Shown here piece by piece: positions 1 through 9,425 of a stretch of DNA of 64,000 nt. Under the pieces are notes generated by a model. That model saw only the letters and a program-made list of their open reading frames with translations, ran no database searches and was not told the origin of the DNA. Origin of the DNA: Vibrio mytili (lineage in GTDB: Bacteria; Pseudomonadota; Gammaproteobacteria; Enterobacterales; Vibrionaceae); contig NZ_JXOK01000082.1 of the NCBI RefSeq assembly GCF_000830505.1, forward strand, positions 54,685 through 118,684. The letters are read 5' to 3'. The position numbers and the translations under genes were made by a program. Each line of letters starts with the position of its first letter. Positions within the stretch are counted from its first letter, which is position 1.

Positions 1-93
1 ACCATGTCAGTAAGACGAACAAACCATGTTGGGAGTCCGCCCGCAACGAGCTACCAGCTTCGAAGACAATTCAAACTCGTAAGCACTGCGTGA
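1..93 (+). CDS. possible 3' end of a gene cut by the window edge
   Basis: Frame 1 is open from the first base to a TGA at 91-93, whose bases overlap the GTG start of the next gene. Such a GTGA overlap is typical of translationally coupled genes, so this may be the C-terminus of a gene that begins before the window. The roughly 30 residues are basic and contain no motif I recognise. It could also be chance. Confidence 0.25.
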   Translation, partial: TMSVRRTNHVGSPPATSYQLRRQFKLVSTA

Positions 94-332
94 TAGAGCC
101 ATTGATTCCCGAAGAAACCGTCGTCGGTTTATTAAAAGCGTTAAGTAAAGATGGAGATATGTCGTTTCATGCTATGGAGCAAACACTGAACGAGTTTTTG
201 CACTACGTAGTGATCAGCAAGAGCGATCAAGCGAAGCTCAAACCAAATATGCCAGCAAGCTGGTATCAGGAAAGTGAAAGACCCGTAATGGCGCGATTTG
301 AAGTGGCCGGTATTCCGATGAATACGTTTTGA
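90..332 (+). CDS. small conserved-looking hypothetical protein (80 aa)
   Basis: A GTG-started 80-residue frame that I do not recognise by family. It is soluble and acidic, with no signal peptide or membrane segment. It starts inside the stop of the preceding open frame (GTGA overlap), which suggests it is the last gene of an operon whose first genes lie outside the window. It is followed by an inverted repeat at 397-448. Function unknown. Confidence 0.5.
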   Translation: MIEPLIPEETVVGLLKALSKDGDMSFHAMEQTLNEFLHYVVISKSDQAKLKPNMPASWYQESERPVMARFEVAGIPMNTF

Positions 333-396
333 CTGGAGAACGTTAAGCTACTGAATGATATAAAATTAAAAAAGGCTTAACGTGGCATTATTAAAC

Positions 397-448
397 AAGC
401 CTTATCGCCAAAGGTAATCACACTAGACTAACCTCGCCGATAAGGCTT
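397..448. terminator. inverted repeat, possible bidirectional terminator or stabilising stem
   Basis: Perfect 11-bp arms (AAGCCTTATCG at 397-407, CGATAAGGCTT at 438-448) enclose 30 bases. The repeat lies between two convergent genes, the usual place for a terminator. No clear T-run follows either arm, so termination is uncertain. Confidence 0.4.
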
Positions 449-465
449 GAAACTATGACATGAAA

Positions 466-1548
466 CTAAAGCTCAGTCATAAAGGTACCAACCGGTTTTA
501 CTGGCAGGTACTTTTCATAAAAACTCTCGTAGGCCGCTTTGGGGTTGAGATCACTAAACACCTCTGGATACATGATCTTGGCGTAAAATTGAATCAATGC
601 GCCATCGATAATCGTTCGGCAAGCACCGTGGTATGCTCCATACATACGATTATTTTTGACTGCAGAAATTGAAGACCAGCCGATACGATTTTTAAAGCCT
701 GCTAATCTTTCTTTCGCTAAAGCTTCGTCGATACCTTCCCCCATTATCATTGCGTCATCACTACCACCTGATTCATAGCCAGTAATGACAATCACATCTG
801 GGTTTACAACGATGATCTGCTCTGGGTTTAACTTGCCCCACCATTCAACGAACGGCGCGGAAATATTCTCACCACCCGCCATTGTTGCTATCGCACCCCA
901 CATATTCTTACCAAAGGTATAACCAACTTCACCAACACCTGAAGCACCATATTCTGTATATACTTTGGGCTTATCTAAATTCGCTTTTGCTAAACGTTGA
1001 CTGATCATGTCGACATTTTGTTGGTATTCATTTGCGATGGTTTTTGCACGCGCTTGCTGACCTGTGATTTCACCAATCAGTTTAGTACTTTGGACATGGC
1101 GTTCGACTGTTTGTGCGTTGTAATCGACTACAACTACGGCAATGCCAGCACTCTGCATGCGTTCTACCTCAGATGCCAATGCTTTAAACTGCCAATCCGC
1201 TAGCATGACAACGTCTGGGCTCAGGCTTATTACCTTCTCGACAGAAAACGCATTGGTGTCTACACGACCAATTTCTGGAATCTCATCAAGCGATGGGCGA
1301 TGCGCTACATACGCTTGCCAACTTGCTGTACGAGCCTGCCAGATATACTTTGACATACCTACAACGTTGTCATAAGCCGCTTCCGTACCAATTGCCATGT
1401 AATCTTCTGGGTAAAATCCAACCACGACTCTTTTTGCAGGAGCGTCAAATGTTACCTCTCGCCCCAACACATCAGTAACCGTCGTTTGTTCGGCAAATGC
1501 CATCGTGCTCACACACACCGCTGCAAGCGCCAATAAATGTTTCAACAT
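466..1548 (-). CDS. iron/siderophore ABC transporter substrate-binding protein
   Basis: Periplasmic binding protein of the BtuF/FepB/TroA-like class (360 aa). It has a signal peptide over about residues 1-20, ending in a TMAFA cleavage region, followed by the usual opening of the family (TVTDVLGREVTF) and the two-lobe fold. It is divergent from a FecCD permease and ATPase, giving a complete importer. I chose ATG 1548 because AAGGAA lies 8 bases upstream; TTG codons at 1551 and 1554 are less well placed. A Fur-like box in the divergent promoter argues for iron, siderophore or haem rather than cobalamin, since the BtuCD pair is elsewhere at 9.5-11.2 kb. The exact ligand cannot be read from sequence. 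Confidence 0.85.
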   Translation of the reverse strand: MLKHLLALAAVCVSTMAFAEQTTVTDVLGREVTFDAPAKRVVVGFYPEDYMAIGTEAAYDNVVGMSKYIWQARTASWQAYVAHRPSLDEIPEIGRVDTNAFSVEKVISLSPDVVMLADWQFKALASEVERMQSAGIAVVVVDYNAQTVERHVQSTKLIGEITGQQARAKTIANEYQQNVDMISQRLAKANLDKPKVYTEYGASGVGEVGYTFGKNMWGAIATMAGGENISAPFVEWWGKLNPEQIIVVNPDVIVITGYESGGSDDAMIMGEGIDEALAKERLAGFKNRIGWSSISAVKNNRMYGAYHGACRTIIDGALIQFYAKIMYPEVFSDLNPKAAYESFYEKYLPVKPVGTFMTEL

Positions 1549-1623
1549 CAACAAGATTCCTTTTTATTATATCAGTCTGGCGTTCCGCGTCCGCCTTCGC
1601 TTCGCGTATCATAATTCTTTTAT

Positions 1624-1650
1624 TAATGATAATGCAACTAACTATCATTA
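1624..1650. promoter_or_regulatory. Fur box in the divergent iron-transport promoter
   Basis: The 27-bp stretch has perfect 8-bp arms TAATGATA / TATCATTA around a centre of TGCAACTAACT region bases. It resembles the Fur consensus built from GATAAT/ATTATC repeats. It lies between the divergent binding-protein gene and the permease-ATPase genes, so iron-bound Fur could repress both. Known for the family: Fur represses iron uptake. Inferred here from the motif only. Confidence 0.7.
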
Positions 1651-1739
1651 GTGGTAGTATCGGCATCTCCCAACAGGTACTGTGGTTTCTTCTATAGACC
1701 GTTTAGGAGTCTAAGCTGACACTAACTAGGTAGTAATTC

Positions 1740-2792
1740 GTGCAATCTGTAGATTTAGAACAACTCATCCAACAACAGCGCAAGAGCGAAAAACGTCGAT
1801 TTATGGTTATTGGTGCTTTTAGCACACTGATTTTCGCCACCTTCGTATTGGACATTATGACGGGTCCCTCTTTGCTTGATGCGACCAAAGTCCTGCACTC
1901 TATTTTTGAATTTCTCGGTTTGCCATTCCACGTTGAGCCCTCAACACAAATCATCGTCACCGAGCTACGATTACCCATCGCCATCATGGCTATTGTTGTT
2001 GGTGGTGCCCTTGGCATGGGTGGTGCAGAGATGCAAACCTTACTCAATAACACCATGGCAAGTCCGTATACGTTGGGGATGGCGGCAGCGGCTGGTTTTG
2101 GTGCTGCCATCACGCTATACATGGGCTCTTTTGGTTTGAGCAGCAATTACGCAGTACCGATAGGGGCATTTCTATGTTGTATGTTATCCGCCTGTTTTCT
2201 GTTCTCACTAGCATCAGCTCGTCACATTAGCTCGGGCCAATTGATTCTGGCTGGTATTGCCCTGCTCTTCTTATTCCAATCCTTGCTGTCTCTGGTTCAG
2301 TTCGTCTCTTCACCTGAGCTTAGCCAGCAGATACTCTTTTGGCTGTTTGGTAGTTTAACCAAAGCAACATGGAATACCGTCGCAATTACGGCTGGTGTTG
2401 TGCTACTTGGTGGGCTTTTATTACTGAAAGATGCTTGGAAACTCACCGCTCTTCGTCTTGGTGAAGAGCGAGCTAAAAGTGTGGGTGTCAATATCACTCG
2501 CTTACGTCTCAAAACACTATTTATCGTCGCGGTGATCACCGCTACGGTCACCAGCTTTGTGGGCATCATCGGTTTTGTGGGTATCGTTGCGCCAAACATG
2601 GCCAAGTCGATGGTCGGTGAAGATCAGCGATTCTTCCTACCACTCTCTTTCTTAATTGGCGCTTTCTTGCTATCGGGCGCGTCTGTACTGTCTAAAATTA
2701 TCGTGCCGGGTGCGCTGTTTCCTATCGGTATCGTTACCGCGATTATCGGTGTGCCCTTCTTCTTTTGGTTAATCTTGGCGAAGCGAGGTTAA
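1740..2792 (+). CDS. FecCD-family iron ABC transporter permease
   Basis: A 350-aa, highly hydrophobic inner-membrane protein of the FecCD/BtuC family with about ten membrane segments. The conserved opening LRLPIAIMAIVVGGALGMGG and the C-terminal FVGIIGFVGIVAPNMAK stretch, which contacts the ATPase, are both visible. GTG start at 1740; the preceding sequence gives only a weak ribosome site. The ATPase begins two bases after its stop, so they form one operon controlled from the Fur-box region, and the divergent gene supplies the binding protein. Length is normal for the family (about 330-350). Confidence 0.88.
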   Translation: MQSVDLEQLIQQQRKSEKRRFMVIGAFSTLIFATFVLDIMTGPSLLDATKVLHSIFEFLGLPFHVEPSTQIIVTELRLPIAIMAIVVGGALGMGGAEMQTLLNNTMASPYTLGMAAAAGFGAAITLYMGSFGLSSNYAVPIGAFLCCMLSACFLFSLASARHISSGQLILAGIALLFLFQSLLSLVQFVSSPELSQQILFWLFGSLTKATWNTVAITAGVVLLGGLLLLKDAWKLTALRLGEERAKSVGVNITRLRLKTLFIVAVITATVTSFVGIIGFVGIVAPNMAKSMVGEDQRFFLPLSFLIGAFLLSGASVLSKIIVPGALFPIGIVTAIIGVPFFFWLILAKRG

Positions 2793-2794
2793 TC

Positions 2795-3562
2795 ATGTTA
2801 AAAGCAAAAAACGTCAATATTCAGATTGAGTCATTAACTCTCGCGAACAACTTTAACTTCACGCTTGAACCGGGTCAGGTGACCGCGGTGTTGGGTCCAA
2901 ATGGCGCAGGTAAAAGCACGTTACTTAAAGCCATTTTTGGTGATGTAACTCTAAAAAGTGGTTCCATTTCTCATTACGACGACAAATTCGACACAACGTC
3001 GCTGTCCTCATGGCGAGCCAAATTTGGCTACATGCCACAAGATATTGGCCTGCAAGTGAGTCTGAGTGTAATTGAAGTGGTTTTGATGGGGCGCTTAGAC
3101 TGCTTGAGTTTGCGGATCGATGACCAATTACTGGCTGAAGGCTTGCACATATTAAACAGCATCGGCATGGCGCACTTAGCGAACCGTGACGTCAGTTCCC
3201 TGAGTGGTGGTCAGCGCCAAATGATCTTGTTCGCTCAAGCCATTATGCGTAATCCGCAAATTATGTTGCTTGATGAACCCGTCAGTGCGCTGGACCTCCA
3301 TCACCAGCATGTTTTGCTCGACCATCTTGTCACTCAAACGCGCGAGCAGAACTACGTGAGTGTGATGGTACTCCATGACCTCAATCTCGCGGCTCAATAC
3401 GCCGATAACCTATTAGTTATCAAACAAGGTGAGCTAATCTGTGTAGGATCGCCAAAAGACGTGTTGACCACTGAGTTAGTCAAAGATATCTATCAAGTGG
3501 AAGCAAGCGTCCATCATGATGATAATGGCGTGCCCTTCGTTCGGACCATGAAGGCCAGTTAA
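2795..3562 (+). CDS. FepC/BtuD-type iron ABC transporter ATP-binding protein
   Basis: A 255-aa cytoplasmic ATPase that powers the preceding permease. Visible motifs: Walker A GPNGAGKST, ABC signature LSGGQRQ, Walker B IMLLDEPVSALD, and the switch His in VLHDLN. ATG 2795 is preferred over earlier in-frame codons because it follows the permease stop by two bases, has GAGG upstream, and gives the usual family length. Confidence 0.88.
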   Translation: MLKAKNVNIQIESLTLANNFNFTLEPGQVTAVLGPNGAGKSTLLKAIFGDVTLKSGSISHYDDKFDTTSLSSWRAKFGYMPQDIGLQVSLSVIEVVLMGRLDCLSLRIDDQLLAEGLHILNSIGMAHLANRDVSSLSGGQRQMILFAQAIMRNPQIMLLDEPVSALDLHHQHVLLDHLVTQTREQNYVSVMVLHDLNLAAQYADNLLVIKQGELICVGSPKDVLTTELVKDIYQVEASVHHDDNGVPFVRTMKAS

Positions 3563-3740
3563 AAAGTACTGCAAAGAAAACGCTTTGCCGAAATGCAGTC
3601 CATCGGGGCTCACACCTCATTGATGCTCACAGCTCAATAACACAACACGCAATAACAATGCTCAATCACTTTGGCTCGATAACATTGATCCGGAGTGAAT
3701 GAGCATTTTAGTAAGCGGGAATGAATCTCTATTGATTGGT

Positions 3741-4868
3741 TTAATGCGAGCTCAGAGACCGCCATACCTTTCTTTGTTCTTTGTCCATGTACGACCAAGC
3801 AATGAATCGACTGATTTTTTGTCCTTGGCTCATTTCGACAACTCGGATTGATTTCACACCCAGTTTTTCCAATTGTTTGCGCATAGGGCGTACATTGTCT
3901 TTCTTAGAAATTAGGGTCGTAAACCAAAGCACTTGAGCGCTGAATGCCTGGCTTTCATTGGCCATTTTACGGACAAACGCGGCTTCCCCACCCTCACACC
4001 AAAGTTCGGCATTTTGACCACCGAAATTCAGCGTTGGCTTAACCGGGTCTGCACTTGTTGGCTTCGCGCCTTTTTTACGCTGATTGGCTTTTAAGTTGTC
4101 CACTTTGCGTTGGCTGCCCATCGCGGCTTCTTGTGCTGAACGATGAAACGGAGGGTTACAAGTAGTGACATCGTAACGCTCACCAGGGCGAATAACACCG
4201 CGATAAATATTGCTTTGGTTCACCTGCTTGATCAGTACAATCCGACCAGATAAAGCGGCATTTCGATCGACAATTGCTTGAGCTGACTGGATCGATTTAG
4301 CATCAACATCACTGCCGGTATAGTGCCACCCGTACTCAGTAACACCGACAATTGGGTAAATGCAGTTCGCGCCGACGCCAATGTCCAATGCACGCACTTC
4401 ATGATGTGGATATTTACCTTTTTGTTCACCATCTAGCAGCTCAGCGACACGGTGAATGTAATCAGCACGCCCCGGGATTGGTGGGCATAAATAGTGCTCA
4501 GGGATATCCCAAAAATCGATATCGTAATAAGCCGTTAGCAACGCTTTATTGAGCATTTTTACCGCTTTTGGATCGGAGAAATTGATCGAGTCTTCCCCTT
4601 TTGGGTTCTTAATGACAAAGGATTTTAACCGAGGCTCACTCGCGGTCAGCTTTTTAAAGTCGTAACGACCACGATGCGGGTTACGCTCATGCAATCCGCT
4701 TTTGGCAATTTTTATAAAGTCCACATCGCTTTTTTCTGCGGGTGATTTTGCTTTGCCTGAGGGTTTGTTTTTAACTCGCTTTTCTTCTTTAGCGCCTTTA
4801 TTTTCCTGCTTTGATGGTGCAGGTTTTCTAGACTTTTTTGGCTTAGCGGTATGGTTATTGTTCTTCAT
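3741..4868 (-). CDS. rlmF: 23S rRNA (adenine(1618)-N6)-methyltransferase RlmF
   Basis: SAM-dependent N6-adenine methyltransferase acting on A1618 of 23S rRNA. The SAM-binding stretch ALDIGVGANCIYP (about 160-172) and the catalytic NPPF (238-241) of amino methyltransferases are present. The first ~50 residues are a Lys/Pro/Ser-rich, probably disordered extension that makes it longer (375 aa) than E. coli RlmF (about 308). Its start overlaps the stop of the upstream YgjP-like gene by 14 bases, so the two are probably co-transcribed. Confidence 0.93.
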   Translation of the reverse strand: MKNNNHTAKPKKSRKPAPSKQENKGAKEEKRVKNKPSGKAKSPAEKSDVDFIKIAKSGLHERNPHRGRYDFKKLTASEPRLKSFVIKNPKGEDSINFSDPKAVKMLNKALLTAYYDIDFWDIPEHYLCPPIPGRADYIHRVAELLDGEQKGKYPHHEVRALDIGVGANCIYPIVGVTEYGWHYTGSDVDAKSIQSAQAIVDRNAALSGRIVLIKQVNQSNIYRGVIRPGERYDVTTCNPPFHRSAQEAAMGSQRKVDNLKANQRKKGAKPTSADPVKPTLNFGGQNAELWCEGGEAAFVRKMANESQAFSAQVLWFTTLISKKDNVRPMRKQLEKLGVKSIRVVEMSQGQKISRFIAWSYMDKEQRKVWRSLSSH

Positions 4869-5370
4869 TCGAGTTCGCTTTTAAATCGAGGTAAATCATA
4901 AACAGACGTGCATCAAACTCTAACTGATGGTATTCAGGTTCCATATAGCAGCAGAGTTGATAGAACGCTTTATCGTGGTTTTTCTCACGGGTATGCGCCA
5001 ACTCATGAACCACCAGCATTCGCAACAATGGCTCTGGCGCATCTTTAAACACGTTCGCAATACGAATTTCATTTTTCGATTTAAGCTTTCCGCCATGATT
5101 ACGGCTGATCACGCTATGCAACCCTAGCGCGTTATTGATCAAGTGAATCTTCTTATCGTAGACCACTTTGCTGATCGGTGCGGCTTTCTTCATGTAGCGA
5201 TTTTTGATCCCCATAGCGTATTCGTAGAGCGCTTTCTCACTCTTGATTTGATGGCGTTCTGGGTAGCGTTTTTCGAACCAAGGAATGAGCGTACCCTTAT
5301 CGACCAATGAGCTAACTTGCTCGACAATATGCGGAGGATACCCCTGAATGTATCGAAGTGACGGATGCAT
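4855..5370 (-). CDS. YgjP-like zinc metallopeptidase-domain protein
   Basis: A 171-aa protein of the YgjP/DUF45 family (M48-like gluzincin fold). The zinc motif HELAH is at 122-126 and a further His follows at about 132 in a KNHDKAFY context. Enzymatic activity of the family is poorly established. It overlaps rlmF downstream, suggesting translational coupling. No signal peptide, so cytoplasmic. Confidence 0.85.
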   Translation of the reverse strand: MHPSLRYIQGYPPHIVEQVSSLVDKGTLIPWFEKRYPERHQIKSEKALYEYAMGIKNRYMKKAAPISKVVYDKKIHLINNALGLHSVISRNHGGKLKSKNEIRIANVFKDAPEPLLRMLVVHELAHTREKNHDKAFYQLCCYMEPEYHQLEFDARLFMIYLDLKANSNEEQ

Positions 5371-5488
5371 GATGTAAAGTCTGCTATGACAATAGAAAGG
5401 CGCTCAATATACCTGAGAGTCCTAAGACTTTCATCTCGTCATTGCTTTGGTTACACTTCGCATCCCAAAGATAATTGAGAGAAACTCC

Positions 5489-5719
5489 ATGAAACGTGTC
5501 GTTCTTTACATCAAAGACAAATGCCCCCATTGCAAAGATGCTCAACGTTATCTTGACTCTAAAAATATTACTTACCGTCTGTGTAATGCCAAAATGCAAC
5601 GCGGTCGTAAAGAGCTAGATGCGCTGGGAGCCCGTTCATTACCAGTGTTGAAGATTGGTGATAGCGTGATGATCGGTTGGAATCCAAAAAACTTTGAGAA
5701 AATGTACAAAGGTGATTAG
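5489..5719 (+). CDS. glutaredoxin-family protein with CPHC motif
   Basis: A 76-aa thioredoxin-fold protein. The redox motif CPHC (residues 12-15) follows a beta strand (VVLYIKDK), and the cis-Pro region is SLPVL, as in glutaredoxins. I chose the ATG at 5489, which gives the standard glutaredoxin beginning; an earlier in-frame start (5447) would add 14 unrelated residues. It is convergent with the LysR gene and apparently a single-gene unit. Likely a monothiol or dithiol oxidoreductase; substrate unknown. Confidence 0.8.
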   Translation: MKRVVLYIKDKCPHCKDAQRYLDSKNITYRLCNAKMQRGRKELDALGARSLPVLKIGDSVMIGWNPKNFEKMYKGD

Positions 5720-5736
5720 CGCCCTTTCAAAGTGGG

Positions 5737-6606
5737 CTACAAGTACCGCTTAATAAAATCAATAAACGTTCTATCGGCAATCGATAAATACCCTTGTTTC
5801 CGCCATGCCAACGCGAGATCGAGCGTGACAGGCGGATCAAAAGGGATACCGACTACGCCTTGCTCATTCTGCGTCACCAGTTCTAATAATGCAGTAATAG
5901 CAAATTCTTGTTTTACGATACTCAATATCAACGGCAATAAGTTAGTTTCAAATGAAGACTTCATGGTAAAGCCATGTTCTTCACTGACGTGATCGAGAAA
6001 CTCTCGGTGGAAATAACCATGTTGAAACATCACCAGTTCATGTTCAAAAAACTCGTTAAACGATAGTGACTGACGCTCGGCAAGATCATGCTCCGGCGCA
6101 ACCACCGCGACCATTTGGCTGGTAAATAAATGGTCGGTTTCAAGATCGTCAGGAACATTATCACAACTGATCACGCCAATATCGAGTTGTCCATTGAGTA
6201 GCATACGCCTGATGGATTGAGTCCCGGCTTCAACCAATGTTAACTTCAGATCGGGGAACTGGCTCTTAAAGGCCATAACAATACGTGGGAAAAAGTAGCT
6301 TCCCATCATTGACGGCGTCCCCAGTCTTACCTCACCTTTCGCCAGACCTTTAAGTTCATCAATCGCAAGTTGAGCGTCATGTAACTGCTGAATTACACGC
6401 CTAGCGTGCACGAGCAGTATTTCACCCTCTTGAGTCAGACTAATTTTCTTATCGTCACGACGAAACAGAGTGACACCCAATGATTGCTCGAACTTTTTAA
6501 TAGAGATGCTCAACGCTGGCTGAGCAATATTCAAAGCCTTGGCGGCATGAGTAATATTGCCGTGTTCTGCAACAGCGAGAAAGTGTTTGAGTTGTTTCGA
6601 TTCCAC
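5737..6606 (-). CDS. LysR-family transcriptional regulator
   Basis: A 289-aa protein with the LysR winged-helix N-terminus (AVAEHGNITHAAKALNIAQPALSISIKKFE, split here as two adjoining helices) and a periplasmic-binding-like effector domain from about residue 90. It is divergent from an MFS carrier gene, 112 bp apart, the usual arrangement for a LysR protein controlling its neighbour. The resemblance to regulators such as YnfL, paired with YnfM-like carriers, is a family-level inference; the inducer is unknown. Confidence 0.85.
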   Translation of the reverse strand: MESKQLKHFLAVAEHGNITHAAKALNIAQPALSISIKKFEQSLGVTLFRRDDKKISLTQEGEILLVHARRVIQQLHDAQLAIDELKGLAKGEVRLGTPSMMGSYFFPRIVMAFKSQFPDLKLTLVEAGTQSIRRMLLNGQLDIGVISCDNVPDDLETDHLFTSQMVAVVAPEHDLAERQSLSFNEFFEHELVMFQHGYFHREFLDHVSEEHGFTMKSSFETNLLPLILSIVKQEFAITALLELVTQNEQGVVGIPFDPPVTLDLALAWRKQGYLSIADRTFIDFIKRYL

Positions 6607-6618
6607 TAGATCATATAT

Positions 6619-6633
6619 ATATGGTTTCCATAT
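6619..6633. promoter_or_regulatory. 15-bp palindrome in the LysR/MFS divergent promoter
   Basis: ATATGG-TTT-CCATAT, a perfect inverted repeat just upstream of the LysR start. A T-N11-A dyad in this position is typical of LysR binding sites. Binding is inferred, not shown. Confidence 0.45.
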
Positions 6634-6718
6634 TTTTAATATATTTTTTTTATTTACTTTCAGCTGATAAATTGATCACACTTTAGATACATTTGCGCTC
6701 ACGCGACAGGCAGGAAAC

Positions 6719-7941
6719 ATGGTCACCTTCGGTACTCCAGAATACAAACGAATCACACTGGCGCTCGCGCTGGGTTCGTTTTTAGTATTCTCCAACTTAT
6801 ATCTGTTTCAGCCGATGCTGCCGACCTTCGCCGAGCTGTTTACGATTTCAGAAACACAAGTGAATTGGCTATTTGCGTCTTCTACTTTAGCGCTTTCTTT
6901 TAGCCTCGTGCCGTTGGCCGTATTGTCGGAGTCTGTCGGACGAAAACCCGTGATGACCGCAGGGCTCTTCTCCATTCCTGTATTGTCGCTACTGATGCTA
7001 TTTGGCGACTCCTTTCTGTTCTTGGTGGTCTGTCGTGCCCTGATCGGCATTGCATTGGCCGCATTTGCTGCCGTTGCCGTTGCTACATGGCCGAAGAGCT
7101 GGATAAACATGCGTTTTCCATGGCCATAGGAACCTACATTGCGGCAAACTCTCTCGGCGGCATTGCGGGTCGAATCAGCGGTGGGTTATTGGCCGATAAC
7201 TTTAGCGTCGATATCGCGATAGAAGCCATTATGGTCGTGACACTGATTGGCGTCATCTGCGTTTACTATTTGCTGCCAAAACAGCGCAATTTCACCCCAT
7301 CTTCCAGCGGTCTGCGCCAACAAAACCGTGCCATTATCGGTCACTTCAGAAACCAACGTGTGTGGTTTGCCATGCTAATAGGCGGTCTTAACTTCGCGTT
7401 ATTCGTCAACCTGTATTCAGTAATGGGATTCAGGCTGGTCAGCGACCCTCATAACATTCCTGTTGGTTTAGCGTCACTCATATTTGTTTGCTACTTGGGC
7501 GGCACATTTTCATCACGTTGTGCGGGCCACTGGAGCAAACGTTACTCATCTATTTTGGGCATGTTCTTAGGTGCTGTTCTCAGCATGAGTGGCATGTGGA
7601 TAGCGGCATTCGAAAGTATTGCAGCCATGTTATTCGGTTTGCTACTGATTAGCTTTGGCGCATTTTTCACTCACACCTTGGCATACGGTTGGGTTGGGCA
7701 AAAAGCCACAACAGCGAAAGCCACGGCAACAGCGCTGTACCTTGTTCACTATTATGTAGGCGGAAGTTTGGGTGGATTCTTACTGCTGTATTGCTGGCAA
7801 CATGGCGGATGGTCAACGGTCTTGATTGGCGGCAGCGCGTTATACATCGCCATGTTTAGCGCGATTGTTTATTTAAAACGGATTACGCAGGCCCATGACA
7901 TGAGAGGTAGTTCAACCACTGTGAGTTTAAAAAGAAGTTAG
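6719..7941 (+). pseudogene. MFS transporter (YnfM-like) interrupted by a one-base deletion
   Basis: The first frame (6719-7129) carries membrane segments 1-4 of a major facilitator carrier with the loop-2-3 motif SESVGRKPV. The second frame (open from 7087) carries the rest, with the segment-5 motif AANSLGGIAGRISGG. Reading is restored if one base is added near 7082-7086, where GCTACATGG should probably read GC-N-TACATGG. The joined product would be about 407 residues, the normal size. It is divergent from a LysR gene. It could be a true frameshift mutant or a sequencing error; three other genes in the window show the same defect. Confidence 0.8.
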
Positions 7942-8088
7942 GTCACGCCCTAGCTTACTTTAGCGTGCAGGGTTCACAGCATGGCTAGTGTTGCAGACTA
8001 AGCCGAACCCTCAACATCAGCTTCTTGCGGCTATTTGAATCGCTATCTGCTATGCTTGCGTCACCTAGAAAATGTTTTAAAACGTCGT

Positions 8089-8670
8089 ATGTCAACGAGC
8101 TCAACACCAGAAACACAAAACAAAGAGATAGCGGGAATCACACAACAAGTCGAACAGTGGCTCAATGATGTGGTTATCGGTTTGAATCTCTGCCCTTTTG
8201 CTGCAAAACCACAACGTAATAACCAAATTAAAATCTTTGTCAGCGAAGCTACTCAAGAGGAAGCGTTGTTGGAAGATATTTTGTTGCAGTTGATGGAACT
8301 CAGCAACACCGACCCAGAAGACCTGGAAACCACGTTAGTCGTGGTACCTAACATGCTGGATGATTTCTGGGACTACAACTTTTTTATTGATTGGGTTGAA
8401 GGTTTGATTAAACAACAAGATTGGGAAGGCGTGTTCCAATTGGCGACATTCCATCCAGACTACTGTTTTGGTGGTGCGAAGCCAGAAGACGATGAAAACC
8501 TGACGAATCGATCGCCATTTCCGATATTCCATCTGATTCGTGAAGAGAGTATGGAAAAGGTTCTCAAACACTACCCAGATCCAGAGTCCATCCCAGACAC
8601 GAACATAGAGCGCGTCTCTTCTTTGACTGAAGATCAGCGCAAAAAGCTTTTCCCCTATTTATTTAAATAA
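8089..8670 (+). CDS. DUF1415 family protein
   Basis: A 193-aa cytoplasmic protein that looks like the DUF1415 family of gamma-proteobacteria: conserved NLCPFA near residue 33, the DYNFFIDW stretch, and an FHPDYCF motif. Function is unknown for the family. ATG 8089 is chosen because conservation begins around it; an in-frame start at 8035 would add 18 residues of no clear origin. Confidence 0.8.
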   Translation: MSTSSTPETQNKEIAGITQQVEQWLNDVVIGLNLCPFAAKPQRNNQIKIFVSEATQEEALLEDILLQLMELSNTDPEDLETTLVVVPNMLDDFWDYNFFIDWVEGLIKQQDWEGVFQLATFHPDYCFGGAKPEDDENLTNRSPFPIFHLIREESMEKVLKHYPDPESIPDTNIERVSSLTEDQRKKLFPYLFK

Positions 8671-8819
8671 ATTATTTAAAAAGCCGTTCACATACGTTTA
8701 CCAAACCGTGTCCCCTTAAACCCACTAGGCAGATTTATAAGCAGTCAGAGCCTGATCGCTTGGGGATTAAAGTGCGGTTTGTTATCATTGCGGCTTCAAT
8801 CGATTCAATGGATATCAGA

Positions 8820-9395
8820 ATGCAACTGTCAAAGCTAACCCAAGAGATTTTTGATCACTTATACCGTGACATTACCGAGTTCCGTAGCACATTCGACCTA
8901 CCAGTCGCAGACGAAGCGAGCCTAGATAGTCAGGCAGATACACTACACACGTCTTTAGCGATCGAAGAACTGACTGAGTTAGCAGAAGCGGATTGTAAGA
9001 CCGAGCAAGCCGATGCAATTATCGATAGTGTTTACGTACTGATGGGTCGCCTTGTTCATCTTGGCAACAGCAAAGTGGAAGACAACCTGGCAATCAGTTA
9101 TCTAATCGATCTCTTGCTGAACGTCGCAGTTAACCGTGGTATCGACTTTATTCCGTGCTGGGATGAAGTGCATTCTAGCAACATGAGCAAAGTGTGCCGC
9201 AATGAGCAGGAATACACGGAAACTGAAGCATTTTACGCTGATCAAGGCATCAAATTAATGGCCGTTCATCAGGGCGAATACATCATTGCGAAATGTGCAG
9301 AAGATTTTGTTTCCGAAGGCAAAACAGTTCGTAAAGGCAAAGTACTAAAATCGGTTTACTACCGCCCTGCAGATTTAAAGCCACTGACGCAATAA
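8820..9395 (+). CDS. all-alpha NTP pyrophosphohydrolase family protein (MazG/HisE-like)
   Basis: A 191-aa protein with an all-alpha NTP-PPase signature: EELTELAEA followed by EQADAIIDSVYV, the paired E/E and E/D positions that hold magnesium. Such enzymes hydrolyse (d)NTPs to the monophosphate and pyrophosphate. The C-terminal part (KVLKSVYYRPADL) resembles a conserved tail in related Vibrio and phage proteins. Start uncertain: ATG 8808 and GTG or earlier codons are in frame; 8820 has a weak GGA upstream. Followed by a terminator at 9426. Confidence 0.7.
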   Translation: MQLSKLTQEIFDHLYRDITEFRSTFDLPVADEASLDSQADTLHTSLAIEELTELAEADCKTEQADAIIDSVYVLMGRLVHLGNSKVEDNLAISYLIDLLLNVAVNRGIDFIPCWDEVHSSNMSKVCRNEQEYTETEAFYADQGIKLMAVHQGEYIIAKCAEDFVSEGKTVRKGKVLKSVYYRPADLKPLTQ

Positions 9396-9425
9396 TCACC
9401 AAGCAGTAAGCAGTAAGCAGACAAC

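Noticed and set aside
397..448. Small RNA gene
   Set aside because: Only one stem, no promoter or T-run seen; kept as a possible terminator.
460..672. Rightward frame over the binding-protein gene
   Set aside because: Shadow of the convincing minus-strand transport gene.
1703..2146. Leftward frame over the FecCD permease
   Set aside because: Antisense shadow of a strongly conserved membrane protein.
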